NCBI GenBank assembly: GCA_963712055.1 | Contig: CAVQGN010000003.1 | Span: 310,001 to 374,000, forward strand | Length of the DNA: 64,000 bases | Source: JAHBVL01 sp963712055 | GTDB taxonomy: Bacteria > Chloroflexota > Chloroflexia > Thermomicrobiales > UBA6265 | Reading direction: 5' to 3' | Shown here: positions 25,503 through 33,901 of the stretch, in pieces | Layout: each line of letters opens with the position of its first letter | How positions within the stretch are numbered: position 1 is the first letter of the stretch | Position numbers and translations under genes: made by a program | Notes under the pieces: model-generated | Databases searched by the model: none | What the model was told of the DNA's origin: nothing | The model's input: only the letters and a program-made list of their open reading frames with translations

Positions 25503-26291
25503 TCAGCCGGTCAGCATTGCACCTTCGATCTGGAGCAGGGTTTGCTTGATATCGAGCCCGCCGGTGTATCCCCCCAACGTGCGATCGCTGCGGATCACCC
25601 GGTGGCATGGAACGATCACCGGAATCGGGTTCCGACCGAGCGCGTTTCCGACCGCCCGGGAAGCGCCGGGTTTGCCGATCCGCACCGCCAGATCGTGATA
25701 GGTCAACAATGACCCAAATGGGATCTCAGCAGTCGCTTCGAGCACGGTCCGGGTGAACGGAGTCACGCCCTTCAAATCAACCGGCAGATCAAACCCCCGT
25801 GTCTGTCCAGAGAAGTACCGCTCGAGGCGTTCGACCACCGGCCCGATTGCCTGGTCGTCCCGGATTGGTTCATATCCTCGTTCGACCAATTCATCGATGA
25901 ACTCCTCTTCGCCACTCCGGGCGAACCCAATCTCGCATACACCATCGTCGCTAATACCGACGAGAAGAGGTCCGAGAATCGAATCGACGGTTCCAAACCG
26001 GGCAATCGGCTTGGCAACGGGCAGGCGGAGCAAGGGTGGGGTTTCCCGTGCCATTTGGTTTTCGAACTCGTCAAGGATAGACAGACTTCCAGAAAAGTGT
26101 CGCAGTTCGTCACGGCACGATTCGCATTGCTCGGTGTGGTCGACGAGCCAGCGTTGATCTGCCTGGTCGAGATCGTCGAGCAGGAGTGCTGGCATCGCGG
26201 ATTCGGCAATGTCACAGGGATCGATTCCAGGTTCGGAAGCCAGAGCCTGTAGTGCAACGCCGAAATCAGGGTTAGGGTGGGTGCTGATCAT
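25503..26291 (-). CDS. Zinc-finger anti-sigma domain fused to O6-alkylguanine-DNA alkyltransferase
   Basis: A 262-residue two-part protein. Residues 20-70 look like a complete anti-sigma zinc finger (ZAS/zf-HC2): Cys26 (DPCDIAE), a helix with LPALL-like sequence, then His52-x3-Cys56-x2-Cys59. Residues about 95-262 are a full Ogt/MGMT repair domain: helix-turn-helix FGSLLTYHDLAVRIG, Arg finger in GASRAVG, active site PVIVPCHRV (Cys229) and GGYTGGLDIKQTLLQIEG. The repair domain removes alkyl groups from O6-guanine onto Cys229. The gene starts 12 bases after an ECF sigma factor gene, where a cognate anti-sigma factor is expected. I infer a soluble anti-sigma factor whose repair domain reports alkylation damage. 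No membrane segment. Confidence 0.88.
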   Translation of the reverse strand: MISTHPNPDFGVALQALASEPGIDPCDIAESAMPALLLDDLDQADQRWLVDHTEQCESCRDELRHFSGSLSILDEFENQMARETPPLLRLPVAKPIARFGTVDSILGPLLVGISDDGVCEIGFARSGEEEFIDELVERGYEPIRDDQAIGPVVERLERYFSGQTRGFDLPVDLKGVTPFTRTVLEATAEIPFGSLLTYHDLAVRIGKPGASRAVGNALGRNPIPVIVPCHRVIRSDRTLGGYTGGLDIKQTLLQIEGAMLTG

Positions 26292-26303
26292 CTTTCGTAT
26301 CCC

Positions 26304-26894
26304 TCAGATCCGGTCGCCGAAACGACGTCGAAGTTTGCGAACGGCTTCATAGACGTTAGCCCGGGCAGCGTCCTCGGACGAATCGAGCATCAACGCAATC
26401 TCGCCATAACCGAACTCGTGGTATTTCCGGAGAACCAGCGCTGCCCGCTGCTTTTCAGGCAATTCATCGACGAACATGCGCACATCCTCGAGGGTGTCCT
26501 GTGCATCGATCGATCTGGCCAGGTCGACTTCTGGCGCTCGCAGCGTTGCTGCCATGCCATCATCAAGAGTCTGTTCCCGTCGTGTTTTTCGCTTCTGACT
26601 AACAAAGGTGTTCGTGACAATCGTGTAAAACCAGGCCCGCAATTCCGATGTTGTCTGAAGCGCTTCGAATCCGCGGAATGCTTTCAGCATTGACTCCTGC
26701 AGCAAATCGTCAGCATCCGCCTGATGCTGGGTCAGCCGATAGGCATAGCGATACAACTCTGATTGATAGCAGGCAAAACTCGATTCGAACGTCGGTTCAC
26801 GAACAGTTTCGTTCATACGTGTGTCCGGATCATCAGATGGATCACGTTCCTTCCTGTGCGGTCTCAGCTCTGCCAAGGTAAAAGAAGCTGTCAC
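26304..26894 (-). CDS. ECF family RNA polymerase sigma factor
   Basis: A 196-residue sigma-70 family factor with only regions 2 and 4. Region 2 (about 36-95): FACYQSELYRYAYRLTQHQADADDLLQESMLKAFRGFEAL; region 4 (about 143-192): LPEKQRAALVLRKYHEFGYGEIALMLDSSEDAARANVYEAVRKLRRRF. The start GTG 26894 has GGAGAG seven bases upstream; ATG 26816 is an alternative with a poor site. The next gene, 12 bases downstream, encodes a zinc-finger domain fused to a DNA alkyltransferase, so I infer that this factor is held inactive by that protein. The divergent gene at 27061 could be a target. Confidence 0.9.
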   Translation of the reverse strand: MTASFTLAELRPHRKERDPSDDPDTRMNETVREPTFESSFACYQSELYRYAYRLTQHQADADDLLQESMLKAFRGFEALQTTSELRAWFYTIVTNTFVSQKRKTRREQTLDDGMAATLRAPEVDLARSIDAQDTLEDVRMFVDELPEKQRAALVLRKYHEFGYGEIALMLDSSEDAARANVYEAVRKLRRRFGDRI

Positions 26895-27060
26895 TTCGCG
26901 TCTCTCCGTTCAGACGAAACTCGGCATCACAAGATGAAACGCACCGACCCTGTAATTGTGAGACGGATTGGTCAAACATCTCGTCGTCAACAACATAGTC
27001 TGTACGTACGCACTTCAATGCGGTATGCTAAGCATCCCCGCTGGTAAGGTACTGCTGTCA

Positions 27061-27675
27061 ATGGAACAGGCAAAACGAGGACGAACGAGGCCAATTCGAA
27101 CGATCGGACGACTGACCGAGCGTGCGAACGACGATATCCTGCTCGCCCAATGGTCGAGTGAAGAGCAAGAGGCGGCCATATCACAGGACGTCGCTCTCGA
27201 TTTGACCTGGCAAGGCGTGCGTCCTTTGGAACGAAACCGGCGCGGTTCTCCGCTTCATCCCGAAACCATGACCAGCGTTCGTGCTTCAGTCCTCGCTTTT
27301 GAACGTCACCAACTTGCGGTCATCGCCCGACTGCGGCACGCCATCGAAGTGATCATCCATACCGAAGCGGAACCGTCGATTGTGTTTGAGTCACCGCCCG
27401 AATCGCTCGACGGTCTTCTCCGCCGGATCGATCTAGTGGTTGCCAATGGCGAACTCTCGCGCCAACGCGGTCGGGAGATTTCCGATCGGTGTCGCCGGAC
27501 TGGAGAGTGCGTGGCTCGGCTCCACGCAGTTGCCGATCTCTACCGCCGCGGTTATCTCGCCAAGTGCGAGCTCGATACGAAGCAACGCGGGATCATGGCC
27601 GATTTCGAGAGGATCGCAGACGCGAACGTACCAGACTCGGATCGCCGACCAAATCGTGCTACCATGGCTGACTAG
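27061..27675 (+). CDS. Hypothetical protein divergent from the ECF sigma operon
   Basis: I do not recognise this 204-residue protein. It is basic and mostly helical, with EQAKRGRTRPIRTIGRLTERANDD at the start, a long helix around FERHQLAVIARLRHAIEVI, and two cysteines (DRCRRTGEC). No signal peptide, membrane segment or known motif. ATG 27061 follows AAGG about 11 bases upstream; the frame extends to 26968 but those residues look like leader. It faces away from the sigma factor gene across a 166-base gap and precedes the PBP gene by about 75 bases. Confidence 0.55.
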   Translation: MEQAKRGRTRPIRTIGRLTERANDDILLAQWSSEEQEAAISQDVALDLTWQGVRPLERNRRGSPLHPETMTSVRASVLAFERHQLAVIARLRHAIEVIIHTEAEPSIVFESPPESLDGLLRRIDLVVANGELSRQRGREISDRCRRTGECVARLHAVADLYRRGYLAKCELDTKQRGIMADFERIADANVPDSDRRPNRATMAD

Positions 27676-27752
27676 CGAAGGCGATCCAGTCTTCTCTTCC
27701 CTGGCGAACACGCCTCCCCTTTTTCATTCTCGCTTCGTTGGCTTCGACTGCA

Positions 27753-30188
27753 ATGGAACCAAACTCGCCCAGCACGGCCAGACGGATACGCTCGACTCGA
27801 ACATCGACGAACGGCTCGCTCCCAACATCGAAACACCGTGCTCGCAAATTGCCACCTCACCTTCTTCCCGGTGCGCGTCGCTCACGCGGTGACAACTCGA
27901 CCCGGAACCGGTTTGCGCTGGTAGGCGGTCTTCTCTTTCTCGGATTGACCATCACAACGATCATTTCGTTCGCCCTGTCCGCATCAGCCGCGGTTGGTGG
28001 CACTGTCTTGGCCTATCAAGATGTCAATGACGATCTCCCGAATGCAGCAGTCGTCACCACCGACACCTTCCAGACATCAAGGATCTACGACCGCAACGGT
28101 GTTCTTCTCCAGGAAATCGAAGCGCCCGATGGGGGTTGGCGTACGTTCGTGGAGATCGATCAGGTCTCCCAGTACGCCATCGATGCCACGGTGGCGGCCG
28201 AAGATGCCACCTTCTGGTCACACTGGGGCGTCGAACCAATGGCGATCCTGCGCGGAGCGGTGATCAATGCCAGCGGTGAGGGATCATCGGGCGGGTCAAC
28301 GATCACCCAGCAACTCGCCAGGGGGCTCTACCCGGAACAGATCGGTTTCGAACTCTCGATCACTCGGAAGTTTAAGGAAGCGCTGGCGGCGGTTGAACTC
28401 GATCGCAAGTTCAGCAAACAGGACATCATGACGATGTATATGAACCTTGTGTTCTACGGGCAACGCTCGTACGGCATCGAGGCGGCATCGCAAACCTATT
28501 TCAACAAACATGCAAGCGAACTGACTCTCGCTGAAGCATCGCTCCTGGCAGGCTTACCGCAGGCGCCGTCCTTTTTCGATCCGACTGTCAGGATGGATCA
28601 GGCGAAACTCCGTCAGAAGTACGTACTCGACCAGATGGTCAAGTACGACTACATCAGTCGGGCCGAAGCCGACGCGGCATTCCAGGAACCGTTGCAGCCC
28701 CAAACCCGCACCAGCGAAATCCAGGCTGCTCCGCACTTTGTCCAATACGTGAAGGATTATGTGACCGATCTCTATGGTCCTGATGCATTGACCAAGGGCG
28801 GGTTGCAGATCTGGACGAGTATCGACGTTGGACTTCAAGCCCGAGCCGAGCAAATCGTCGCCGAGAACATGCCGTTCCTCAATGCCTACCGCCGAAACAA
28901 TGCGGCAATGGTGGTGATGGTGCCTTACACCGGCGAAGTCCTGGCAATGGTCGGTTCGGCTGATTTCAACAATCCCGATATTGGTGGACAGATCAACTTC
29001 GCGCGCGCAAATCTCCAACCAGGATCGTCGATCAAACCAATCGTTTATGCGGCTGCGTTTGAAAGCGGATGGACCCCGGCGACAACCGTGATGGACATCA
29101 CGCTCAAAGAGCCAACCCCGGGCGCGCCTAATCCCTTCTATGAGCCCCAGAACTACACCGGCAGGTTTTATGGAGCCGTTTCGGTGCGGACGGCGCTTTC
29201 GAACTCCTTGAACATCCCGGCCGTCAAGGCTGGCCGCTATGCCGGTATCGATCACGCTTACGATCTGGCTCGGCGGATGGGGATCAAAACGGGGTTGCCA
29301 AATTCATGGGAAAACTACGGACTCTCTTTCTCGCTCGGATCGGGTGAAGTCCCACTTCTGGAACACACGAACGCCTATGCCACATTTGCGAACAATGGCA
29401 CCTATGTCCCCGCTCATCCAGTGATCAAGATGACCGATTCCAATGGCAACCTGCTCTATGAGCTCGATCGCTCGAAAACGCTCGAAGAAGGCACTCCCGC
29501 TTTGAAAGCGGCATACTCCTATCAGATAACCTCGATTCTCACAGACGATGAAGCCCGCGGTCTCGTTTTCGGACGGGGCAATCTCTTCGAACGAACTGGT
29601 GACCAACTCGGTCGACCAGTGGCGGCCAAATCGGGCACGACTGATGGCTGGAAAGACATCTGGACGATGGGGTATACGACCGATGTCTCTATTGGCGTCT
29701 GGACCGGGCAAACCTCCCAGAGCGGAACAGCCGAAATCGAACTCCCGCAACTCGATGGCATCCAGGGAGCCGGGCCGATCTGGCAACAGATGATGGTTGA
29801 AATTCACAGCAATCCGGAATGGGCTGCGCTCCTCTATGGTCCAAACGGGCAACCGCTCCCGGAAACCTTTTCCGTGCCCACCGATCTCACTCAGCGTGAC
29901 GTCTGCTCTGTGACCGGCCATCAACCTTCAAATCAATGGGACTCCAGGAAAGAGTGGCTAGTCAATGGCGAAGGCCCTGCACTCGACTGCAATCAGGTTT
30001 CCGCCTACGAACTGAAGGAAGTGCAACTGGCACTGACCGATGTTCAGCAGAACGGTGGGAAATACTCTGGTGACGCCATTGATAGCATTTACCGTTACGC
30101 CAGCGCGGTCGGCGCCTATTCGGGACCGCTCCCCTCTGCGGGTTCCGACGACGGCGAAGAGATCCCGATCGAAGAAGTCTCGCAATAG
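27753..30188 (+). CDS. Class A penicillin-binding protein (PBP1A-like)
   Basis: A bifunctional peptidoglycan synthase of about 811 residues. A basic, Thr/Ser-rich cytoplasmic tail is followed by one membrane segment (FALVGGLLFLGLTITTIISFAL). The GT51 glycosyltransferase domain shows AAEDATFWSHWGVEP (catalytic Glu), GGSTITQQLARGLYP and RKFKEALAAVELDRKFSKQDIMTMYMN. The transpeptidase domain has PGSSIKP (SxxK), SNSLN (SxN) and AAKSGTTDGWKDIW (KSG). Acts outside the membrane in wall synthesis, consistent with a monoderm that needs dapF. An in-frame TTG lies at 27738; ATG 27753 is chosen, but neither has a clear ribosome site. Confidence 0.92.
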   Translation: MEPNSPSTARRIRSTRTSTNGSLPTSKHRARKLPPHLLPGARRSRGDNSTRNRFALVGGLLFLGLTITTIISFALSASAAVGGTVLAYQDVNDDLPNAAVVTTDTFQTSRIYDRNGVLLQEIEAPDGGWRTFVEIDQVSQYAIDATVAAEDATFWSHWGVEPMAILRGAVINASGEGSSGGSTITQQLARGLYPEQIGFELSITRKFKEALAAVELDRKFSKQDIMTMYMNLVFYGQRSYGIEAASQTYFNKHASELTLAEASLLAGLPQAPSFFDPTVRMDQAKLRQKYVLDQMVKYDYISRAEADAAFQEPLQPQTRTSEIQAAPHFVQYVKDYVTDLYGPDALTKGGLQIWTSIDVGLQARAEQIVAENMPFLNAYRRNNAAMVVMVPYTGEVLAMVGSADFNNPDIGGQINFARANLQPGSSIKPIVYAAAFESGWTPATTVMDITLKEPTPGAPNPFYEPQNYTGRFYGAVSVRTALSNSLNIPAVKAGRYAGIDHAYDLARRMGIKTGLPNSWENYGLSFSLGSGEVPLLEHTNAYATFANNGTYVPAHPVIKMTDSNGNLLYELDRSKTLEEGTPALKAAYSYQITSILTDDEARGLVFGRGNLFERTGDQLGRPVAAKSGTTDGWKDIWTMGYTTDVSIGVWTGQTSQSGTAEIELPQLDGIQGAGPIWQQMMVEIHSNPEWAALLYGPNGQPLPETFSVPTDLTQRDVCSVTGHQPSNQWDSRKEWLVNGEGPALDCNQVSAYELKEVQLALTDVQQNGGKYSGDAIDSIYRYASAVGAYSGPLPSAGSDDGEEIPIEEVSQ

Positions 30189-30274
30189 CAGACATCTTGT
30201 TCTCGTTAGCAGACCACTTCTTCTCGTTCGCCAGATGCGTAATCTGCTCGGTTTCCGAAAGTGAGGCTCGACTG

Positions 30275-30502
30275 ATGCATATTGAGTTTCCAGACCAGCA
30301 TGGCACAGGCACAAGTGTTGGCGCCGTTGTCGTTCGCTCCAACACAACCGGTGATCTTTTTCTCGATTTTGGCCCTGCCGACGGCGCTCCTTCGGTTCGC
30401 CTGTCGATGTCACCGGGCGAAGCGGAATCGCTCACGACCGCAATCACCTCGGTCATGTCGGCCGGCGAAGAATTGACCCTGATTTTCGACGACCGCTCAT
30501 AA
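30275..30502 (+). CDS. Small hypothetical protein
   Basis: A 75-residue acidic protein (HIEFPDQHGTGTSVGAVVV...DLFLDFGPADGAPSVRLSMSPGEAESLTTAIT). The strand-helix pattern with LSMSPGEAESLTTAI resembles small proteins in which a short sheet is followed by one helix. ATG 30275 has TGAGG about 8 bases upstream. No membrane segment. It lies 86 bases behind the PBP gene and may be on the same transcript. Function unknown. Confidence 0.55.
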   Translation: MHIEFPDQHGTGTSVGAVVVRSNTTGDLFLDFGPADGAPSVRLSMSPGEAESLTTAITSVMSAGEELTLIFDDRS

Positions 30503-30557
30503 GTAGTGTTTGCTACATCTTATACGTCCAGATGCTCAGGTCGTGCGTTGTATATGG

Positions 30558-30587
30558 CAGACACTCGTTGTCTGAAGTACGTTGACA
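30558..30587 (+). promoter_or_regulatory. Inverted repeat beside a TTGACA -35-like element
   Basis: CAGACA (30558-30563) and TGTCTG (30569-30574) form a perfect 6-bp dyad with a 5-base spacer; TTGACA follows at 30582-30587. A -10 box at the right distance is weak (CGGGAT region), so the promoter is only suggested. It would drive the hairpin-rich stretch and the ketoacyl synthase gene. Confidence 0.35.
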
Positions 30588-30599
30588 ATCGAGCGTAGC

Positions 30600-30860
30600 C
30601 ATCCCGGGATCGTGGACTCCGGGATCAAGAGGGGTCGCGGAAACGCGGCAAACTTGGATTAGGCACTCTGCTGGCGGCGTTAGCCTGCCGCCCGACCACA
30701 ATGCGCCTCTTTAATCCTCTAAACGGACGAGTGCTTGCTCGTCTCCTCTCGGAAACCTCACCGACACCCGATCTCTTCGATCGCGATCGATGTCGGCAAA
30801 CCCCGGTAGCGATCGACCCAGAAAACACCCGGACAGCCTCTAGCTGCCCGGGTGTTCCTG
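30600..30860 (+). ncRNA. Hairpin-rich intergenic region, possible structured RNA or leader
   Basis: The 462-base gap between the small gene and the zinc-ribbon ketoacyl synthase holds several good stems in series: TCCCGG/CCGGGA (30602/30619), CGCG-GAAA-CGCG, a GNRA tetraloop hairpin (30636-30647), GGCGGC/GCCGCC (30673/30687), ACGAG/CTCGT (30727/30738), CCGACA/TGTCGG enclosing CGATC-TCTTC-GATCG (30761-30796), then AACACCCGG/CCGGGTGTT (30824/30848), which is terminator-like. The frame is open through most of it, so a longer N-terminus of the next gene is the alternative. I could not match it to tmRNA, RNase P, SRP or 6S RNA. Confidence 0.3.
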
Positions 30861-30863
30861 TTT
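30824..30863 (+). terminator. Terminator-like hairpin before the zinc-ribbon ketoacyl synthase
   Basis: AACACCCGG (30824-30832) pairs with CCGGGTGTT (30848-30856), with inner CAGC/GCTG pairing; CCTGTTTGC follows. The T-run is short, so termination may be weak or conditional. Confidence 0.45.
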
Positions 30864-30964
30864 GCGCTCATCCCGGTATACTTTGGCCACTTGATCGGTT
30901 TGGCTCTTTTCAAGGCGACAATGGTGTCGCTCGACCCCGCCATGATCTGACTACACAAGGTTTC

Positions 30965-32359
30965 ATGATGTCTCAGTCATTCACTGCGCATACCTGCCCC
31001 CGTTGCCAGAAAACGAGTTCGACGGACGGCCCCTTCTGCCCATATTGCGGCGCAAATCTGACCTCCGGCGGCATCGGCGGACGACGGCGAGTCGTTGTCA
31101 CCGGTCTCGGCGCGGTCACGTCCATTGGCCTGACCGCTCCTGAGACATGGACGAGCCTCCTTGCGGGTGTGTGCGGTATCAAATCGATTCCGTCTCTTTA
31201 CGAAGCGGGCTATCCCTGCTCGGTCCGCGGTGACGTTGATCCAGGCGCGATAGCAAACCACTTTCTTGATGCCAAAACCGCCCGCAACACGTCCGAATTC
31301 GCGCTCTGGCTGACCGAGGCTACTGGCGAAGCGCTCCTTCAGGCCGGTCTCATCGATGAAGCAGGTAACTCCCTCGTCGATCTCGGCGAAGGCGGTAGCG
31401 TTATCGGTTCATGCGTTGGCGGTATGTACGATGAACTCCTGCCGGCGTACGAGGTCTTCCGCGACCGCGGTCCAGACCGCCTTCCGCCACATCTCCACGT
31501 GAAGTTCCCGTTGAATATGGCCGCCTATACCGCCCAATGGCGCTTTGGGCTCGGTGGACCAAGCAACACCGTTTCAACCGCCTGCGCCACTGGAACACAA
31601 GCAGTTGGTGAAGCGTTCCATGCGATCGCACACGGACTCGCCGAAATCATGGTTGCCGGCGCTGCGGAATCGACATCGAACCCGATGGGAACTGCCGGGT
31701 TCGCAGCCATGCGCGCTCTGGTCACTGACTCGAATGACCGCCCGGAGCAGGCGCTCCGCCCATTCGATGCTACCCGTGCCGGTTTCGCTCTCGGCGAAGG
31801 AGCAGCGGCACTCGTTCTCGAGGACTATGACCACGCAACATCTCGAGGGGCAACGATCCTGGCCGAAATTCTCGGGTTCGCATCAAGCAACGATGCCTAT
31901 CATCCAATTGCGCCACACCCGGATGGTGTTGGCGCTGGCCGCGCCATCCAGGCAGCTCTCGATGACGCCGGGATCACGGCGGATCAGGTTGGTCATGTCC
32001 AGGCTCACGCAGCGTCGACTCCGGCTGGCGATCTTGCCGAAGGGAAAGCAATTTCTCTGGTCTTCGGAGAACGTGCGAGTTCGATTCCGGTGACGTCGGT
32101 CAAGGGCAATATCGGGCATTGCATGGGTGCAGCTGGCGCGGTCGAAAGCGTGATGGGCGTCTACTCCTTGATGCACCAGGTCGTACCGCCAACCAGAAAC
32201 TACAAGCACCCGGATCCCGAGATTCCGCTCGATGTGGTGTCCGGTGAACCGCGACCACATCAATTCGACATCATGACCAAACATGGCTTCGGCCTCGGCG
32301 GGCAGAATGCCTGTCTCGTAATCGGTAAAGCGCCGACTGGTTCACCGCGCGAACAGTGA
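30965..32359 (+). CDS. Beta-ketoacyl-ACP synthase with an N-terminal zinc ribbon
   Basis: A 464-residue thiolase-fold condensing enzyme of the FabF type. An extra N-terminal zinc ribbon uses Cys11, Cys14, Cys25 and Cys28 (CPRCQ...CPYCG), then RRVVVTGLGAVTSIG starts the synthase. The catalytic triad is complete: Cys207 (STACATG), His348 (VQAHAAST) and His385 (KGNIGHCMGAAG), with GFGLGGQNACLV at the end. It should condense malonyl-ACP with an acyl chain; the role of the ribbon is unknown. Start ATG 30965 (or 30968) follows ACAAGG; the frame is open back to 30701 but that stretch is hairpin-rich and unlike the family. A separate fabF lies 4.6 kb downstream. The stop overlaps the next gene's GTG. 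Confidence 0.87.
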   Translation: MMSQSFTAHTCPRCQKTSSTDGPFCPYCGANLTSGGIGGRRRVVVTGLGAVTSIGLTAPETWTSLLAGVCGIKSIPSLYEAGYPCSVRGDVDPGAIANHFLDAKTARNTSEFALWLTEATGEALLQAGLIDEAGNSLVDLGEGGSVIGSCVGGMYDELLPAYEVFRDRGPDRLPPHLHVKFPLNMAAYTAQWRFGLGGPSNTVSTACATGTQAVGEAFHAIAHGLAEIMVAGAAESTSNPMGTAGFAAMRALVTDSNDRPEQALRPFDATRAGFALGEGAAALVLEDYDHATSRGATILAEILGFASSNDAYHPIAPHPDGVGAGRAIQAALDDAGITADQVGHVQAHAASTPAGDLAEGKAISLVFGERASSIPVTSVKGNIGHCMGAAGAVESVMGVYSLMHQVVPPTRNYKHPDPEIPLDVVSGEPRPHQFDIMTKHGFGLGGQNACLVIGKAPTGSPREQ

Positions 32360-32808
32360 GCGAATCAACTCACTCTGACCCGGAAACCCACCCCGGAACT
32401 CATGAGCCTTCCCGCTCGCTCACGTTGATACGCGGCGGGATCCGAACAATCGTCGATCTGGCGATCTTCGGTTCGATCGGGTATTCCGTTCATTTCTGGA
32501 TAGAGGGCGAGTGGATCGGCTGGTTCGGTGCGGTTGTAGCGTTGTTTTCGGTGGCAGCAATCTGGATCGTCTGCAGGGTTCCCGGGGACGTTGGTCTCCC
32601 TGTTCCACTCACCATCCCAATCTCCGGGCGGGTCCGGTTGCTCATCGAATTCGTGATTACAGGGATAGCGGCCTATGGTCTCTGGACAACGGCTTCCCGG
32701 GCCGCCGGAGAAACCCTGCTGACACTCGTCGGCATCCACTATGCCGTCACCTGGGATCGGGTCAGATGGTTGCTCACCACGCCTTCGCGAGCGAATGGCA
32801 AGCGATAA
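32356..32808 (+). CDS. YrdB/DUF2568-like membrane protein
   Basis: A 150-residue protein with a hydrophilic N-terminus (about 20 residues) and four predicted membrane segments. IRTIVDLAIFGSIGYSVHFWIEG and RLLIEFVITGIAAYGLWTTASR match the pattern of the YrdB family, whose function is unknown. The start GTG overlaps the ketoacyl synthase stop (GTGA), so translation is coupled. Confidence 0.7.
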   Translation: MSESTHSDPETHPGTHEPSRSLTLIRGGIRTIVDLAIFGSIGYSVHFWIEGEWIGWFGAVVALFSVAAIWIVCRVPGDVGLPVPLTIPISGRVRLLIEFVITGIAAYGLWTTASRAAGETLLTLVGIHYAVTWDRVRWLLTTPSRANGKR

Positions 32809-32953
32809 CCGGTCCACGTGTGCCAGGAACAACCACGTCAGATTTGACACTTCAATGACGGACAGCGACATTGCGGCAAAGACGGTCGCAGACTGTAGTT
32901 CAGGACGAAGGTAGTGGCGACACATCGACGAATGTCATCAAGGAGAAACGATC

Positions 32954-33880
32954 ATGGCAAATAGCATGCGGCAAACACGCGACTTTCTCAAGAGTATCGG
33001 TCTGCCCGAGGGTGATCTTCCAGAAGCGCCGGCGTCGAATCTTCGTTTTCCTGATGGCGGCCAATGGCGGGTCGAAATCCCGAGCGTTGAAGGACCCAAC
33101 GCGCTTCGAGCGGTCTACGCCGCTGCTGACGACTATGAGGTTCCCGTCCATCGCGTCAGCCAGGGTAGCGGAGTCATGCTGCTGACCGACGCCGAACTGG
33201 ACGAGATGTCCGCGCTCGGTCGCGAACGGGGTATCGAAATCAGTTTGTTCGTCGGACCGCGCGCCGGTTGGGATATCGGCGCCATGGCCTATATGCCGGC
33301 TGGCAAGATTGTCTCGCCTAAGATCCGGGGTATGGATCAACTAGTCCAGGCGGTCGAGGAGGTCCATCGCGCCTGTGACCACGGTATCACCAGCGTTCTG
33401 GTGACCGATGAAGGACTCCTTTCCGTTCTCGGTCACATGCGCGACTCTGGCGTCCTTCCTGCAGAACTCATCCTCAAAGGCTCGGTGATGCTCGGCGCAA
33501 GCAATCCGGTTTCGATTCGTTTGCTGGAGCGGATGGGTCTTACCACCTTCAACACCCCGACTGATCTGACCGTCGCGCAGATCGCAGCCATTCGCGCGGC
33601 GACCACGATGCCACTCGATATCTATATAGAAGTCCCAGACGACATCGGTGGCTTCATCCGCCACTATGAAATCGCTGATATTGTCCGGGTCGCCTCCCCA
33701 GTCTATCTGAAATTCGGTCTCCGGAATGCGCCCAATATCTACCCGAGCGGAACCCATCTCGAATCGACCGCGATCGCGTTGACCCGAGAACGGCTTCGCC
33801 GCGCCCGTATCGGTCTTGACCTCCTGGCCCGTCTGGATCCGGACACGATCATGTCGCCGCTTCCGGCCCGCACAACGTGA
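32954..33880 (+). CDS. U32 peptidase-like TIM-barrel protein
   Basis: A 308-residue cytoplasmic protein. The C-terminal half (LGASNPVSIRLLERMGLTTFNTPTDLTVAQIAAIRAATTMPLDIYIEV) reads as the strand-helix units of the U32 family barrel, including the switch from 'position in line' to 'privileged side' found in those proteins. The cysteine cluster of classical U32 collagenase-like proteins is missing. Related annotations appear in Thermomicrobia-type genomes; enzymatic role not established. ATG 32954 follows AAGGAG. Monocistronic. Confidence 0.6.
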   Translation: MANSMRQTRDFLKSIGLPEGDLPEAPASNLRFPDGGQWRVEIPSVEGPNALRAVYAAADDYEVPVHRVSQGSGVMLLTDAELDEMSALGRERGIEISLFVGPRAGWDIGAMAYMPAGKIVSPKIRGMDQLVQAVEEVHRACDHGITSVLVTDEGLLSVLGHMRDSGVLPAELILKGSVMLGASNPVSIRLLERMGLTTFNTPTDLTVAQIAAIRAATTMPLDIYIEVPDDIGGFIRHYEIADIVRVASPVYLKFGLRNAPNIYPSGTHLESTAIALTRERLRRARIGLDLLARLDPDTIMSPLPARTT

Positions 33881-33901
33881 TCACTGCCGAACCAAAACCG
33901 G

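Noticed and set aside
26820..26845. GGAAC motif as an autoregulated ECF promoter upstream of ATG 26816
   Set aside because: No -10 element at 16-17 bases, and the GTG at 26894 has a good ribosome site upstream of this point, so the motif lies inside the coding region.
30600..30860. tRNA, tmRNA, RNase P or SRP RNA
   Set aside because: I looked for the T-loop GGTTCRAAT, CCA end, GAGGAAAGTCC and SRP core; none is present.
30701..30964. 88-residue N-terminal extension of the zinc-ribbon ketoacyl synthase
   Set aside because: Frame is open but the DNA is full of stems and a terminator-like hairpin; the ATG at 30965 with AAGG matches the family better. Not fully excluded.
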